Source of the DNA: Cellulomonas sp. ACRRI
GTDB taxonomy: Bacteria; Actinomycetota; Actinomycetes; Actinomycetales; Cellulomonadaceae
Direction: 5' to 3'
NCBI RefSeq assembly: GCF_022346185.1
Contig: NZ_JAKRMS010000013.1
Span: 1-48,673, forward strand
Length of the DNA stretch: 48,673 nt
The translations under genes and the position numbers were made by a program. Below are positions 24,118 to 32,821 of this stretch, one piece after another; positions within the stretch are counted from its first letter, which is position 1, and every line of letters starts with the position of its first letter. A model generated the notes under the pieces. It ran no database searches, was not told where the DNA came from, and worked only from the letters and a program-made list of their open reading frames with translations.

Positions 24118-25386
24118 TCAGTCGTTCGCCTTGTCGAGGATCGCCTGGGCGTCCTCCTGGGCCGCGGCCTGCGCGTCGGCGACGCTGCCGGGTCCGAACA
24201 CGGCGTCCTGGACCAGCCCGGCCCAGACGCCGTTGTTGTCGTTGAACAGCTCGTTCTCGACGATCGAGTACGGCACGTGCCCGACGGACAGGGCGTCGGC
24301 GAACACGGCGAACCGGGGGTCCTGCGGCACGTAGATCTCGTCGAGCAGGTCCATCCGGATCGGCAGGATCGCGTGGTCCGCGAGCACCTGCTGCGCGTCG
24401 CGGTCGGTCGTCCACTGCAGGAACTCCCAGGCCCCGTCCGGGTTGTCGGCACCGGTCATCACGGACAGCACGTCGCCGCCGGCGAACGAGGCGGAGCCGC
24501 CGTCCTGCCCGGGGATCGGGGCGACGCCGAAGTCGACCGACCCGTCCGACACCAGCGTCGACATGAACGACGTGCCGTCGAACCGCATGCCGACCGTGCC
24601 GGACTGGAACGCGCTCGCCGCGTTCGGCCCGGCGTCGGTGCGCACCAGCTCGGGCATGGTGCCCGCGTCGTACAGGTCGCGGTACAGCTGGAGGGCCCCG
24701 CCGACCTCGTCCGAGTCGAGCAGCGCCTCGGTGCCGTCGGCGTTCAGCACGTCGCCCCCGGACGCCCACACCAGCGGGGTCAGCGAGAAAATGTTGCAGC
24801 CGCCGCACGCGCCGGAGAACACGAACCCGTTCGTGCCGTCGCCGAGCGCCGCCACGGCCTCGGCGGCCTGCTGCACCTCGGCCCAGGTGGCCGGCGGGAC
24901 CTCGGGGTCGAGCCCGGCCTCGGCGAACAGGGTCTTGTTGTAGAACATCACCGACACGTCGCCCGTGAACGGGACGCCGTAGGTCCGGCCCTCGTAGGTG
25001 ACCTGGTCCAGGTGCGCCGGGCTGAGGTCGTCCGCGTACGGCAGCGCGTCGACCCGCTCGGTGACGTCGGCCAGCACGCCCGCCGAGGCGAAGTACGGCG
25101 CGAACACCAGGTCCAGCGACGCGATGTCCGGTCCCTGGTAGGCCGCCACCGCGGTGCCGAGCTTCTGCACGAAGCTCGTCGCGGGGACCAGCGTGACCTC
25201 GACCTGCGTGTCGTGGGTCGCGTTGAACTCGTCCGCGAGCGTCCCCATGATCGCCTTCTGGTAGTCGCGGACCCAGAGCGTCACGGTGTCGTCGTCACCT
25301 CCGCCACCGGGCCCGCTCGCGCAGGCGCTCGCGCCGAGCACCACCGCGGCGGCCAGCGCGGCCGCCCTCCTGACCCGTCTGCGCAT
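24118..25386 (-). CDS. Sugar-binding lipoprotein of ABC transporter (family 1)
   Basis: A 422-residue extracellular solute-binding protein. ATG at 25386 gives a basic-hydrophobic signal peptide (MRRRVRRAAALAAAVVLG) and a lipobox-like ASAC, so the mature protein is predicted to be a membrane-tethered lipoprotein beginning at that Cys. The following Gly/Asp linker and body (DTVTLWVRDYQKA, DVSVMFYNKTLFAEAGLD, GAWEFLQWTT) match the CUT1 binding-protein family. It sits between GH127 and the two permeases, as expected for an oligosaccharide importer; the ligand is probably an arabinofuranosyl sugar by context. Confidence 0.94.
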   Translation of the reverse strand: MRRRVRRAAALAAAVVLGASACASGPGGGGDDDTVTLWVRDYQKAIMGTLADEFNATHDTQVEVTLVPATSFVQKLGTAVAAYQGPDIASLDLVFAPYFASAGVLADVTERVDALPYADDLSPAHLDQVTYEGRTYGVPFTGDVSVMFYNKTLFAEAGLDPEVPPATWAEVQQAAEAVAALGDGTNGFVFSGACGGCNIFSLTPLVWASGGDVLNADGTEALLDSDEVGGALQLYRDLYDAGTMPELVRTDAGPNAASAFQSGTVGMRFDGTSFMSTLVSDGSVDFGVAPIPGQDGGSASFAGGDVLSVMTGADNPDGAWEFLQWTTDRDAQQVLADHAILPIRMDLLDEIYVPQDPRFAVFADALSVGHVPYSIVENELFNDNNGVWAGLVQDAVFGPGSVADAQAAAQEDAQAILDKAND

Positions 25387-25490
25387 CGTCGCGCCGTCCC
25401 TTCGTCGTGGGGTGCCGGCCCCCGCGGGCCGGGTCGTGCGTCGTGGGGTCGTCCGGCGCCGGGCCGCTCGGCCGCGGCGCCGGACGCCGG

Positions 25491-27443
25491 TCAGGCGAGC
25501 GGGAGCCAGACCCGCATGGCGCCGGGGGCGCGGTTGCCCCACTGCGCGTAGGGGATCGCGGTCAGCCGCACGGGCGCGCCCGCGGCGGGGACGCGCGGGC
25601 CCGCCCCGTACAGCGGGGCGTCGGCCACCTCGGCGGCGACGCCCTCCGCGGCGATGCGCGGCAGCGAGTCGTCACCCGGGACCACGGTGAGCGCGCCGCC
25701 GGCGCGCAGCCGCACGTCCTCGACGGACGGGCCGTCGGGGTGGTCGGCCTGCTCGACGCAGTAGACGACCGGGCCGCGCACCAGCGCCACCGAGCCGCGC
25801 ACGGCGTCCACCCGGGGGTGCGCCGCGACCGCGGTGGCCGGCATGTCCAGGTCGAGCTCGACCCGGCGGGTGCCCGCGGGCAGCACCAGGTAGCCGTCCT
25901 CGAGCGGCAGGTCGGCCCGGGTGGCCGCGGCGAGCGGGGTGCCGTCCACCGTGACCCGGACCCGGTCGGCCCAGCCGGGCACGCGGAGCGCCAGCGAGCC
26001 GGTGAGGTCGCCGTCGACCTCGAGGAGCACCCGGCCGTCGGCGGGGTACGCGGTGTCGACGCGGACCGTCCCGGTCCCGAGGTGCTCCGGGACCGCGATC
26101 GTCGCCGCGCTGTACAGGTGCACTCGGAGGGCGTCGTCGGTCGCCGTCGCCAGGTACGCGTGCAGCGACGCCACCAGCCGGGCGATGTTCGGCGGGCAGC
26201 ACGCGCAGGAGTACCAGGGCGTGCGCCGGGACGGGGCGTTCTTCTCCTCGCGATGCCCCTCGCGCAGGTGCAGCGGGTTGGAGTAGAAGAACGACCGGCC
26301 GTCCGCCGACACCGACGCCGCGACCGCGTTGTAGAGCGCCCGCTCGATCGCGTCGGCGTACCGCGAGCCGCCGTCGGCCAGCAGCATCCGGTAGGACCAC
26401 TGCACGTCGGCGATGGCGGCGCAGGTCTCGGCGTAGGCGCGGTCCGGCGGCAGCTCGTAGGCGTCGCCGAACGACTCGTCGAAGTGCCGCGAACCCATCG
26501 CGCCGGTCACGTACATCTTCTGGTGGTGGGCCGAGTCCCACTGCGCGCGCATCGCGGCGAGCAGGGTGTCGTCGCCCTGCTCGGTGAACACGTCGGTGAC
26601 GCCGGCGTCCAGGTAGAGCTGCCGCACGGCGTGGCCGGTCGCCTCGAGCGACTCCCGGACGGGGGCGTGGTCCTGGAAGTAGTGCGCGCCGAGCCGGTCC
26701 GGGCCGAGCAGCGCCAGGTCCTGCCCGCGCTCGTCGACCATCCTGCGGGCCGTGGCCAGGTAGGGCTCGTGGCCCGTCTCGCGGTACAGCTCGACCAGCG
26801 CCGTCTCCACCTCCGGGTGGCCGCAGTAGCCGGCACGGCCCCCGGGCCCGAACGTGGCGACGACCAGGTCGGCGCACCGGCGACCCAGCGCGAGGTAGTC
26901 GGCCCGCCCGGCGCCGCGGTGCAGGGCGACCGCGGCCTGGATGAGGTGCCCCGCGCAGTACAGCTCGTGCGCCCAGCGCAGGTCCGCCCAGCGCTCGGCG
27001 GGCCGGTCGACCTGCACGAACGAGTTGAGGTAGCCGTCGTCGTCCTGCGCGCGCTCCAGCAGGTCGAGGGTGCGGTCCAGGAAGCCGTCGAATGCGTCCG
27101 TGCCGGTGCGGCCGATCTCCCAGCCGATCGCCTCCAGCACCTTGTAGACGTCCGAGTCGGCGAACTGGTAGCCGACGAACGGGCCCTCGTGCTCCCCGGT
27201 GACCCGGCGCAGGTTCGGCAGGGCGCCGCTGTCCTCCAGCATCCCGATGCTGTGCGGCAGCGTCGCACCGGCGTTCAGCCGCTGCCAGCGGCCGAGGTGG
27301 CCGGCCGGGTCGAGGCGGACCGCGGAGGCCGGCAGCGGGCGCTGGACCAGGCGCTCGGTGGCGCGCGGGGCGACCGGGCCGGCGTGCGCGCGCAGCGGCT
27401 GCGCGGGGCGGGCGGTGGGTGCGGTGGTGGCCGCGTGCGTCAT
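25491..27443 (-). CDS. Glycoside hydrolase family 127 (beta-L-arabinofuranosidase)
   Basis: A 650-residue enzyme without a signal peptide, so probably intracellular. ATG at 27443 has GAGGAAG upstream. The family's zinc-site residues are all visible: Glu and Cys in YAETCA (E339, C341) and the Cys pair in CACCPPN (C415, C416), matching E338, C340, C417 and C418 of the Bifidobacterium longum enzyme HypBA1, where one Cys is the nucleophile. An (alpha/alpha)6 barrel followed by beta-sandwich strands fits the length. It would release L-arabinose from beta-arabinofuranosyl oligosaccharides brought in by the downstream transporter. Its promoter appears controlled by a LacI-type operator. Confidence 0.93.
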   Translation of the reverse strand: MTHAATTAPTARPAQPLRAHAGPVAPRATERLVQRPLPASAVRLDPAGHLGRWQRLNAGATLPHSIGMLEDSGALPNLRRVTGEHEGPFVGYQFADSDVYKVLEAIGWEIGRTGTDAFDGFLDRTLDLLERAQDDDGYLNSFVQVDRPAERWADLRWAHELYCAGHLIQAAVALHRGAGRADYLALGRRCADLVVATFGPGGRAGYCGHPEVETALVELYRETGHEPYLATARRMVDERGQDLALLGPDRLGAHYFQDHAPVRESLEATGHAVRQLYLDAGVTDVFTEQGDDTLLAAMRAQWDSAHHQKMYVTGAMGSRHFDESFGDAYELPPDRAYAETCAAIADVQWSYRMLLADGGSRYADAIERALYNAVAASVSADGRSFFYSNPLHLREGHREEKNAPSRRTPWYSCACCPPNIARLVASLHAYLATATDDALRVHLYSAATIAVPEHLGTGTVRVDTAYPADGRVLLEVDGDLTGSLALRVPGWADRVRVTVDGTPLAAATRADLPLEDGYLVLPAGTRRVELDLDMPATAVAAHPRVDAVRGSVALVRGPVVYCVEQADHPDGPSVEDVRLRAGGALTVVPGDDSLPRIAAEGVAAEVADAPLYGAGPRVPAAGAPVRLTAIPYAQWGNRAPGAMRVWLPLA

Positions 27444-27483
27444 GAGGCTTCCTCGCCGTGAGCGGTGCAACGGTGCGGGAGCC

Positions 27484-27512
27484 ACTGTGCTGTCCGATTA
27501 CATCGATGTCAA
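27484..27512 (-). promoter_or_regulatory. Proposed GH127 promoter with embedded LacI-type operator
   Basis: On the minus strand TTGACA (27507-27512) and CACAGT (27484-27489) are 17 bases apart, giving a leader of about 35 bases before the GH127 ATG. The perfect palindrome ACATCGATGT (27500-27509) overlaps the -35 box and lies in the spacer, where a bound repressor would block polymerase. CACAGT is a weak -10 match. Confidence 0.55.
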
Positions 27513-27599
27513 CCCCGTGAGCCCGCGATGCCGACGCGTAGCGGTACTGCCCCCGCGCAATGCTGGGCGAGAACGCGGCACCGACCCCGAGCAGCCACC

Positions 27600-27611
27600 T
27601 GACATCGATGC
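27600..27611 (+). promoter_or_regulatory. Second copy of the ACATCGATG operator core
   Basis: TGACATCGATGC repeats the core of the GH127 operator in the opposite orientation, centred about 102 bases upstream of it and roughly 100 bases after the LacI gene stop. It could be an auxiliary operator for repressor looping. The match is shorter and one arm is degenerate. Confidence 0.4.
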
Positions 27612-27698
27612 ACGTCACGACGCCGCGGTCGACCCGGTTCCCGTCGGTCCGTCGCGACGCACCCCGATCGGACGGAGGGTCGCGCCACGAACGGGGGA

Positions 27699-28781
27699 TC
27701 AGGCGACGGGCGTCCGCGGACCGCCGGTCGACTCCCGCACGGCGAGCCGGTGCTCCGCCACCACGACGCGGGGCTCCCCCGCGTACCCGCCGATCCGGTC
27801 GACCAGCAGCTCGACGGCGGTCCGGGCGATCTGCTCCTGCCCGGGGTCGACGGAGGTCAGCGGCGGGGTCGAGAACCGGGCCTGCTCGGTGTCGTCGAAC
27901 CCGACCACGGCGACGTCGTCCGGCACGCGCAGCCCCCGGCTGGCCAGCACCCGCAGCGCGCCGAACGCCATGGCGTCGTTGAAGCAGAACACCGCGTCGA
28001 ACGGCGCCCCGGACCCCAGGAGCCGCACCGCCGCCGCCGCGCCGGACGACCGGCGGTCCCAGTCGGGCGCGTCGAGCACCAGGGCGTCGTCGACGGGGAC
28101 GCCGGCCGCCGCGAGGGCGTCCCGGTACCCCGCCTCGCGCAGGGCGGCGGACCCGCCCCTCGGCGTCGCGCCGATCGCCGCGATCCGCCGCCGGCCCGTG
28201 GCGAGCAGGTGGGCGACCGCGGTCCGCGCGGCCCCGCGGTCGTCCATCACGGCCTGGTCCGCCGGCGGCGCGCCGAGCCGCGGCCCCAGGAGGACCACCG
28301 GGCCCTCGACGCGCAGCCGCTCCACCTCGGCGGGGCTCAGCGCCGCCGGCGACACGATCGCGCCGTCGACCTGCTGCCGGCGACCCCCGGTGAGCACCGC
28401 GCGCTCGGCGGCCGCCACCGCGTCGGTCGGCTCGATGACCACGGCCAGCCCGCGGCGCTCCCCCTCGGCGATGACGCGCTCGGCCAGGTCGCCGAAGTAC
28501 GGCTGGTACAGGTGGGGCAGCGCGAACGCGATCACGCCCGTCCGTCCCGACCGCAGCCGGCTGGCGAACGGGTTGACCCGGTAGCCGAGCGCGTCCACCG
28601 CGGCGAGCACCCGGTCGCGGGTCCCGGGCCGGACGTGCGCGTGCCCGGCGAGGACGTTCGAGACGGTCTTGACCGACACGCCGGCCGCCGCCGCGACGTC
28701 CGCCATCGTGACGGGCCGGGCGGGGTCCGCCGGGGTGCGGTCGGCGGGGCCCTCGGCGGGACCCTCGGCGGCGGCGGTCAC
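27699..28781 (-). CDS. LacI-family transcriptional regulator (proximal to GH127)
   Basis: A 360-residue regulator. GTG at 28781 overlaps the upstream LacI stop (GTGA), so I took it as start, although an internal ATG just before the DNA-binding motif is an alternative. The helix-turn-helix reads MADVAAAAGVSVKTVSNVLAG, followed by hinge helix NPFASRLRSGRTGVIAFALP and a periplasmic-binding-like sugar domain (VFCFNDAMAFGALRVL, DVAVVGFDD). It is the best candidate to bind the ACATCGATGT palindrome in front of GH127 and to respond to an arabinose-derived sugar. Confidence 0.94.
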   Translation of the reverse strand: MTAAAEGPAEGPADRTPADPARPVTMADVAAAAGVSVKTVSNVLAGHAHVRPGTRDRVLAAVDALGYRVNPFASRLRSGRTGVIAFALPHLYQPYFGDLAERVIAEGERRGLAVVIEPTDAVAAAERAVLTGGRRQQVDGAIVSPAALSPAEVERLRVEGPVVLLGPRLGAPPADQAVMDDRGAARTAVAHLLATGRRRIAAIGATPRGGSAALREAGYRDALAAAGVPVDDALVLDAPDWDRRSSGAAAAVRLLGSGAPFDAVFCFNDAMAFGALRVLASRGLRVPDDVAVVGFDDTEQARFSTPPLTSVDPGQEQIARTAVELLVDRIGGYAGEPRVVVAEHRLAVRESTGGPRTPVA

Positions 28782-29785
28782 GCGACCCCCACCCCGAGCG
28801 TGGACTCGCGCAGCCGCAGCTCGACCGCGGCCGCCGCGCGCGCCCCGTCGGCCCGCGGCGCGCGGCCCTCGATCCGGTCCTCGAGCAGCGCGACGGCGGT
28901 GCCGGCGACCTCGCTGGTCCCCTGCGCGATCGACGTCAGGGACGGCACGGCGTACCGGGCGTCCTCGGTGTCCCCGGACCCGACGACGGCCAGGTCCTCG
29001 GGCACCCGCAGCCCCCGGTCGAGCGCGGCGCGCAGCGCACCCAGGGCCAGCGCGTCGGTGTGCGCGACCAGCGCGTCGACCGGCCGGCCGGAGTCCAGCA
29101 GCCGGGCCGCGGCCTCGGCGCCCGCCTGGCGGCCCCAGCGCGGTCCGACGTCGAGCAGCAGCGCCTCGTCGACGTCGAGGCCGGCGTCGCGGGCGGCCCG
29201 GCGGAAGGCGGCGGTGCGGCGAGCGCCGGGCGACCCCGGGCGGGGGTCGGCCCCGAGCACCGCGATCCGCCGCCGTCCCGTCTCGACCAGGTGGGCGACG
29301 GCGGCGGCGACCGCGGGGTCGGCGTCGACCGCCGCCGCGACCCCCGGCTCGACCCGCTCCCCCAGCAGCACCGCGGGCAGCGCCGCGGCGTCGGCGTCCT
29401 CCGCCCCCACGCCCAGCGCGTACAGCAGCACGCCGTCCAGTCCGCCGCCGCGGCCGCGCAGCAGCGCGAGCTCGCGGTCCCGGTCGCCGCCGGTCGGGTC
29501 GACGAGCACGGTCAGGCCGCGCCGGCCGGCCTGCTGGAGCACGGCGTGCGCGAGCTCGGCGTAGTACGGCTCGCGCAGGTCGGGCAGCCCGAGGCCGATG
29601 ACGCCGGACCGGCCGGTGCGCAGCGTCCGCGCGGCGGGGTTGAGCCGGTAGCCGAGCTCCTCGATCGCCGCGAGCACCCGCGCCCGCTTGTCCGGGCTGA
29701 TGTGCGGCTCGTCGTTGACCACCCGGGACACCGTCTTGACGGACACGGCGGCGCGGCGCGCGACGTCCTGCATCGTGACGGCCAT
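28778..29785 (-). CDS. LacI-family transcriptional regulator (distal, paralogue)
   Basis: A 335-residue LacI regulator with HTH MQDVARRAAVSVKTVSRVVND, hinge NPAARTLRTGRSGVIGLGLPDL and sugar-binding domain (VDALVAHTDALALGALRAAL, DLAVVGSGDTEDARY). It aligns along its length with the next gene, including the downstream motifs, so the pair appears to be a tandem duplication. The usual VGFDD motif is VGSGD here, a change next to the ligand pocket. Its recognition helix (VSVKTVSRVV) differs from the paralogue (VSVKTVSNVL) at one conserved contact. Confidence 0.93.
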   Translation of the reverse strand: MAVTMQDVARRAAVSVKTVSRVVNDEPHISPDKRARVLAAIEELGYRLNPAARTLRTGRSGVIGLGLPDLREPYYAELAHAVLQQAGRRGLTVLVDPTGGDRDRELALLRGRGGGLDGVLLYALGVGAEDADAAALPAVLLGERVEPGVAAAVDADPAVAAAVAHLVETGRRRIAVLGADPRPGSPGARRTAAFRRAARDAGLDVDEALLLDVGPRWGRQAGAEAAARLLDSGRPVDALVAHTDALALGALRAALDRGLRVPEDLAVVGSGDTEDARYAVPSLTSIAQGTSEVAGTAVALLEDRIEGRAPRADGARAAAAVELRLRESTLGVGVA

Positions 29786-29844
29786 GGTGCGTCAGCGTAG
29801 GGCCTGCCGGTGGGGCGCGGGCGGGAGCGCCCGGCCGCCGGGCC

Positions 29845-29868
29845 GCCGGGCCGCCCAGGCGGCCCGGC
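29845..29868. terminator. Strong GC hairpin upstream of the LacI pair
   Basis: GCCGGGCCGC and GCGGCCCGGC form a perfect 10-bp stem with a CCAG loop. It lies in the 222-base gap between the protease stop and the distal LacI start, both read leftward. It may help end protease transcription, or be part of the LacI leader. Confidence 0.45.
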
Positions 29869-29981
29869 CTACGCGTTCCGGTCCGGCCGCCGCCGATCGT
29901 CGTGGGCACGGCAGGAGACGGTAGGCCGCGCGGCGCGGGGCGCCCGGCCACCGGGCGCCCGGCCACCCGGGGAGCGGGCGG

Positions 29982-30006
29982 CCCGGCGCCCGGGCCGGGC
30001 GCCGGG
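29982..30006 (-). terminator. Hairpin directly after the HtrA-like protease gene
   Basis: CCCGGCGCCCGG, one central G, then CCGGGCGCCGGG form a perfect 12-base inverted repeat that begins one base after the protease stop codon. Position and strength fit a transcription terminator, with no U-tract. Confidence 0.6.
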
Positions 30007-30007
30007 A

Positions 30008-31372
30008 TCAGTCCGCCGGGCCCGCGATCAGGGTGACGGTCGTCGTCTGCGCGGTGCCGTCGGCGGTGGTCCAGGTCAGCGTCACCTGGTCGCCGGGGGC
30101 GTGCGCCGCGAGCGCCGCGCTCAGCGCGTCGCCGTCCGCCACGGCGGTGCCGTCGACCGCGGTGATCGCGTCGCCCGCCGCCAGGCCGGCCTGCGCCGCC
30201 GGGGTTCCGTCGATGACACCCGCGACGATCGCGCCGGCGCCGGTGGAGCCGGTCGCCCCGCCGAGGCCGCCCGGGCCCGGGACGGTCGAGGTGGCGCCGG
30301 TCGCCAGTTGCACGCCGAGGAACGCCGGGTAGCCGAGCGTGATCGTGCCGGAGTCCTGGCCCGCGACGATCTGCGTCGCCACGTCCAGGGCGTCGTCGAT
30401 CGGGATGGCGAAGCCCGTGATGTCCGACGAGCCGGAGGACGCGGCGGTCGTGATGCCGACGACCTCGCCCTGGTCGTCCAGCAGCGCACCGCCGGAGTCG
30501 CCCGACACCACGTCGGCGTCCACCTGGATCAGCCCGGTCAGCGACTCCCCGGACGAGACGCCCTCGGCCTGGGTGGTGATCGACTGGTCCAGCGCGGTGA
30601 CGGTGCCGTCCGCAGCGAGCAGCACGCCGCCGCCCTGCGCGTTGCCGACCGCCGTGACCGCGTCGCCCACGGCCAGGCCGTCGTCGGGGTCGAGCGTCGC
30701 GGTGGTCAGGCCGGACGCACCCTCCAGCTGGAGGACCGCGACGTCGGCGGTCGCGTCGGTGCCGACCACCTGGGCGGTGTACGTCTCGCCGGTGGCGCCG
30801 ATCGTGACGGTGATCTCGGTGGCGCCCTCGACGACGTGGTTGTTCGTCAGCACGAGCCCGTCGGAGGTGAGCACGATCCCGCTGCCCGCGGCCTCGGCGG
30901 ACTGGTAGCCGAGCACCGTGTCGATCAGCACCACGCCCTGCTGCTGGGCCTCGGTGGCGGTGCTCGTGTCCAGGGTGCCGGTGCCGGTCGACCCCGACCC
31001 GGACGAGGAGCCGGGGAGGCCGGTCGACGGCGCGGACCCCCCGTACCCGTAGCCGGAGGACGAGCCGCCCTGCGACCCGGTGGCCCCGCTCCACCCGCCG
31101 ATGCCGGACGCGGAGCCGTCGCGGCCCGCCGAGGCGGTGAGCCCGGTGCCCGCGGTGCCCGCGGGCCGGCCGAGCGCGACCGCCGACCCGCCGAGGACCA
31201 GGGCCCCGGCGACGGCGCCCGAGGCGACCAGGGCGACGGCGGTGCGGCGCCGGCGGGAGCGGCGCGGGGCGGGCGGGGCGGCGGCCGGGTCCCCGGGGAG
31301 CACTGCGTCGCCGGGGTGCGCTGCGGGCTGCTGCGGTTCGGTCGACTGGGCGGCCTGGTCGTGCTGGTCCAT
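30008..31372 (-). CDS. HtrA/DegP-like S1C serine protease with PDZ domain
   Basis: A 454-residue protein; ATG at 31372 has AGGAGG 8 bases upstream. A Pro/Gln-rich cytoplasmic leader is followed by a basic stretch (RRSRRRRTA), one membrane helix (about residues 45-65), and a Gly/Ser-rich spacer with SGSGSTGTG runs. The trypsin-like domain has the triad His in TNNHVV, Asp in ATADVAVLQ and Ser in VSGDSGGAL. A C-terminal PDZ domain ends the protein (GLAAGDAITAVDGTAV). Such proteases act outside the membrane in protein quality control. It is a separate transcript, following an amidohydrolase gene on the same strand after 119 bases. Confidence 0.95.
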   Translation of the reverse strand: MDQHDQAAQSTEPQQPAAHPGDAVLPGDPAAAPPAPRRSRRRRTAVALVASGAVAGALVLGGSAVALGRPAGTAGTGLTASAGRDGSASGIGGWSGATGSQGGSSSGYGYGGSAPSTGLPGSSSGSGSTGTGTLDTSTATEAQQQGVVLIDTVLGYQSAEAAGSGIVLTSDGLVLTNNHVVEGATEITVTIGATGETYTAQVVGTDATADVAVLQLEGASGLTTATLDPDDGLAVGDAVTAVGNAQGGGVLLAADGTVTALDQSITTQAEGVSSGESLTGLIQVDADVVSGDSGGALLDDQGEVVGITTAASSGSSDITGFAIPIDDALDVATQIVAGQDSGTITLGYPAFLGVQLATGATSTVPGPGGLGGATGSTGAGAIVAGVIDGTPAAQAGLAAGDAITAVDGTAVADGDALSAALAAHAPGDQVTLTWTTADGTAQTTTVTLIAGPAD

Positions 31373-31491
31373 TCCGGACACCTCCTGCGGGGCGCCGCTG
31401 TGGCGCCGACAGGAGCAAGAGAACGCCCCGATCCCGGACGACCGCTGAACCCTCCCTGAGCGCCGCCCATGAACCGACGCCGGCGCGCGGG

Positions 31492-32715
31492 TCAGGCGGT
31501 GAACCGCTCCGACCGCTCCACCACGTGCGCCGTCCGGGTCGCCTCGTCCCACGTGTAGACCGTGCGGCCCTCGATGAGGACGTGCTCCGCGCGGGCGTGC
31601 ACGTCGAGCGGGTCGCCCGACCAGATCACGACGTCGCCGTCGCGCCCCGGCTCCAGCGCGCCCACCCGGTCGTCGAGCCCGAGGAACGCCGCGGGGTTCA
31701 CGGTCAGCGCCTCCAGCGCGGTCTGGCGCGGCAGGCCGTCCTTCACCGCGAGCGTCGCCTGGTGCACCAGGAAGTTGATCGGGACCACCGGGTGGTCGGT
31801 GGTGATCGCGACCCGGACGCCCGCCTTCGCGAGCGCGGCCAGGTTGGCGATCGCGCGGTCCCGCAGCTCGACCTTCGACCGTGAGGTGAACATCGGGCCG
31901 AAGATCACCGGGATGTCCCGCTCGGCGATGACGTCCGCGATCTTGTGGCCCTCCGTGCCGTGGTTGAGCACCAGGCGGTAGCCGAACTCGTCGGCCAGGC
32001 GGATCGCGGTCACCAGGTCGTCGTGCCGGTGCGCGTGCTGGTCCCAGGCGAGCTCGCCGTCCAGCACCCGCGCCAGCGTCTCCAGGCCGAGGTCGACCTT
32101 GAACGGCTCGCCCTTGGCCTCGGCCGCGGCGCGCGCCGCGCGGTAGTGCTGCGCGTCGGTGAACGCCTGCCGGATGATCAGCGCGGTGCCGAGGCGCGTC
32201 GACGGCGTCTGCTTCTTCTCGGCGTACACCCGCTTGGGGTTCTCGCCGAGCGCCGACTTCACGGAGACGGCCGCCTTGATGACCTGCTCGTCGATGGTGC
32301 GGCCGCCCCAGGACTTGATCGCGACCGACTGGCCGCCGATCGGGTTGCCCGAGCCCGGCTTCACGACGACCGAGGTCACGCCGCCCGACAGCGCGTCGCG
32401 GAAGCCCTCGTCGTCGATGTTGACCGCGTCGATCGCGCGGACCGCCGCCATGTTCGGGCCGGTCATCTCGTTGGTGTCGTTGCCGGCGACGCCCTCGCCC
32501 TCCTCGTGGATGCCCACGTGGCCGTGCGCCTCGACGAAGCCCGGCAGCACCCAGCGGCCGGCCGCGTCGATCACGGTCGCGCCCTCGGGGACGGCGACGT
32601 CGGCGCCGACGGCCTCGATGCGGCCGTCGCGGATCAGGACGGTGCCGCCGTCGATCGGGTCGGAGGAGACGGGGACGACATGGCCGCCGGTGATGGCGAC
32701 GACGGAGGAGGTCAT
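31492..32715 (-). CDS. Metal-dependent amidohydrolase
   Basis: A 407-residue cytoplasmic amidohydrolase. The N-terminal beta-sandwich (TSSVVAITGGHVVPV) precedes the metal-binding barrel with GFVEAHGHVG (HxH), further His in WDQHAHRHDD and LNHGTEGHK, and the late Asp in ITTDHPV. The C-terminus returns to the sandwich with GRDGDVVIWSGDPLD, typical of imidazolonepropionase/D-aminoacylase relatives. The exact substrate cannot be read from sequence. The start at 32715 was chosen because GGAGG immediately precedes it, though a GTG three codons earlier is possible. It is divergent from the ketopantoate-reductase-like gene across about 105 bases. Confidence 0.92.
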   Translation of the reverse strand: MTSSVVAITGGHVVPVSSDPIDGGTVLIRDGRIEAVGADVAVPEGATVIDAAGRWVLPGFVEAHGHVGIHEEGEGVAGNDTNEMTGPNMAAVRAIDAVNIDDEGFRDALSGGVTSVVVKPGSGNPIGGQSVAIKSWGGRTIDEQVIKAAVSVKSALGENPKRVYAEKKQTPSTRLGTALIIRQAFTDAQHYRAARAAAEAKGEPFKVDLGLETLARVLDGELAWDQHAHRHDDLVTAIRLADEFGYRLVLNHGTEGHKIADVIAERDIPVIFGPMFTSRSKVELRDRAIANLAALAKAGVRVAITTDHPVVPINFLVHQATLAVKDGLPRQTALEALTVNPAAFLGLDDRVGALEPGRDGDVVIWSGDPLDVHARAEHVLIEGRTVYTWDEATRTAHVVERSERFTA

Positions 32716-32821
32716 GACCTCCACCGTACGTCGGTGCCCGGGACGGTCCGCACCGGGACCCGGGCGTCCGGCGACCGGCCCCGCACGCCGCGAGGGCGCC
32801 GCGTGTGGCACGGTGGCACGC

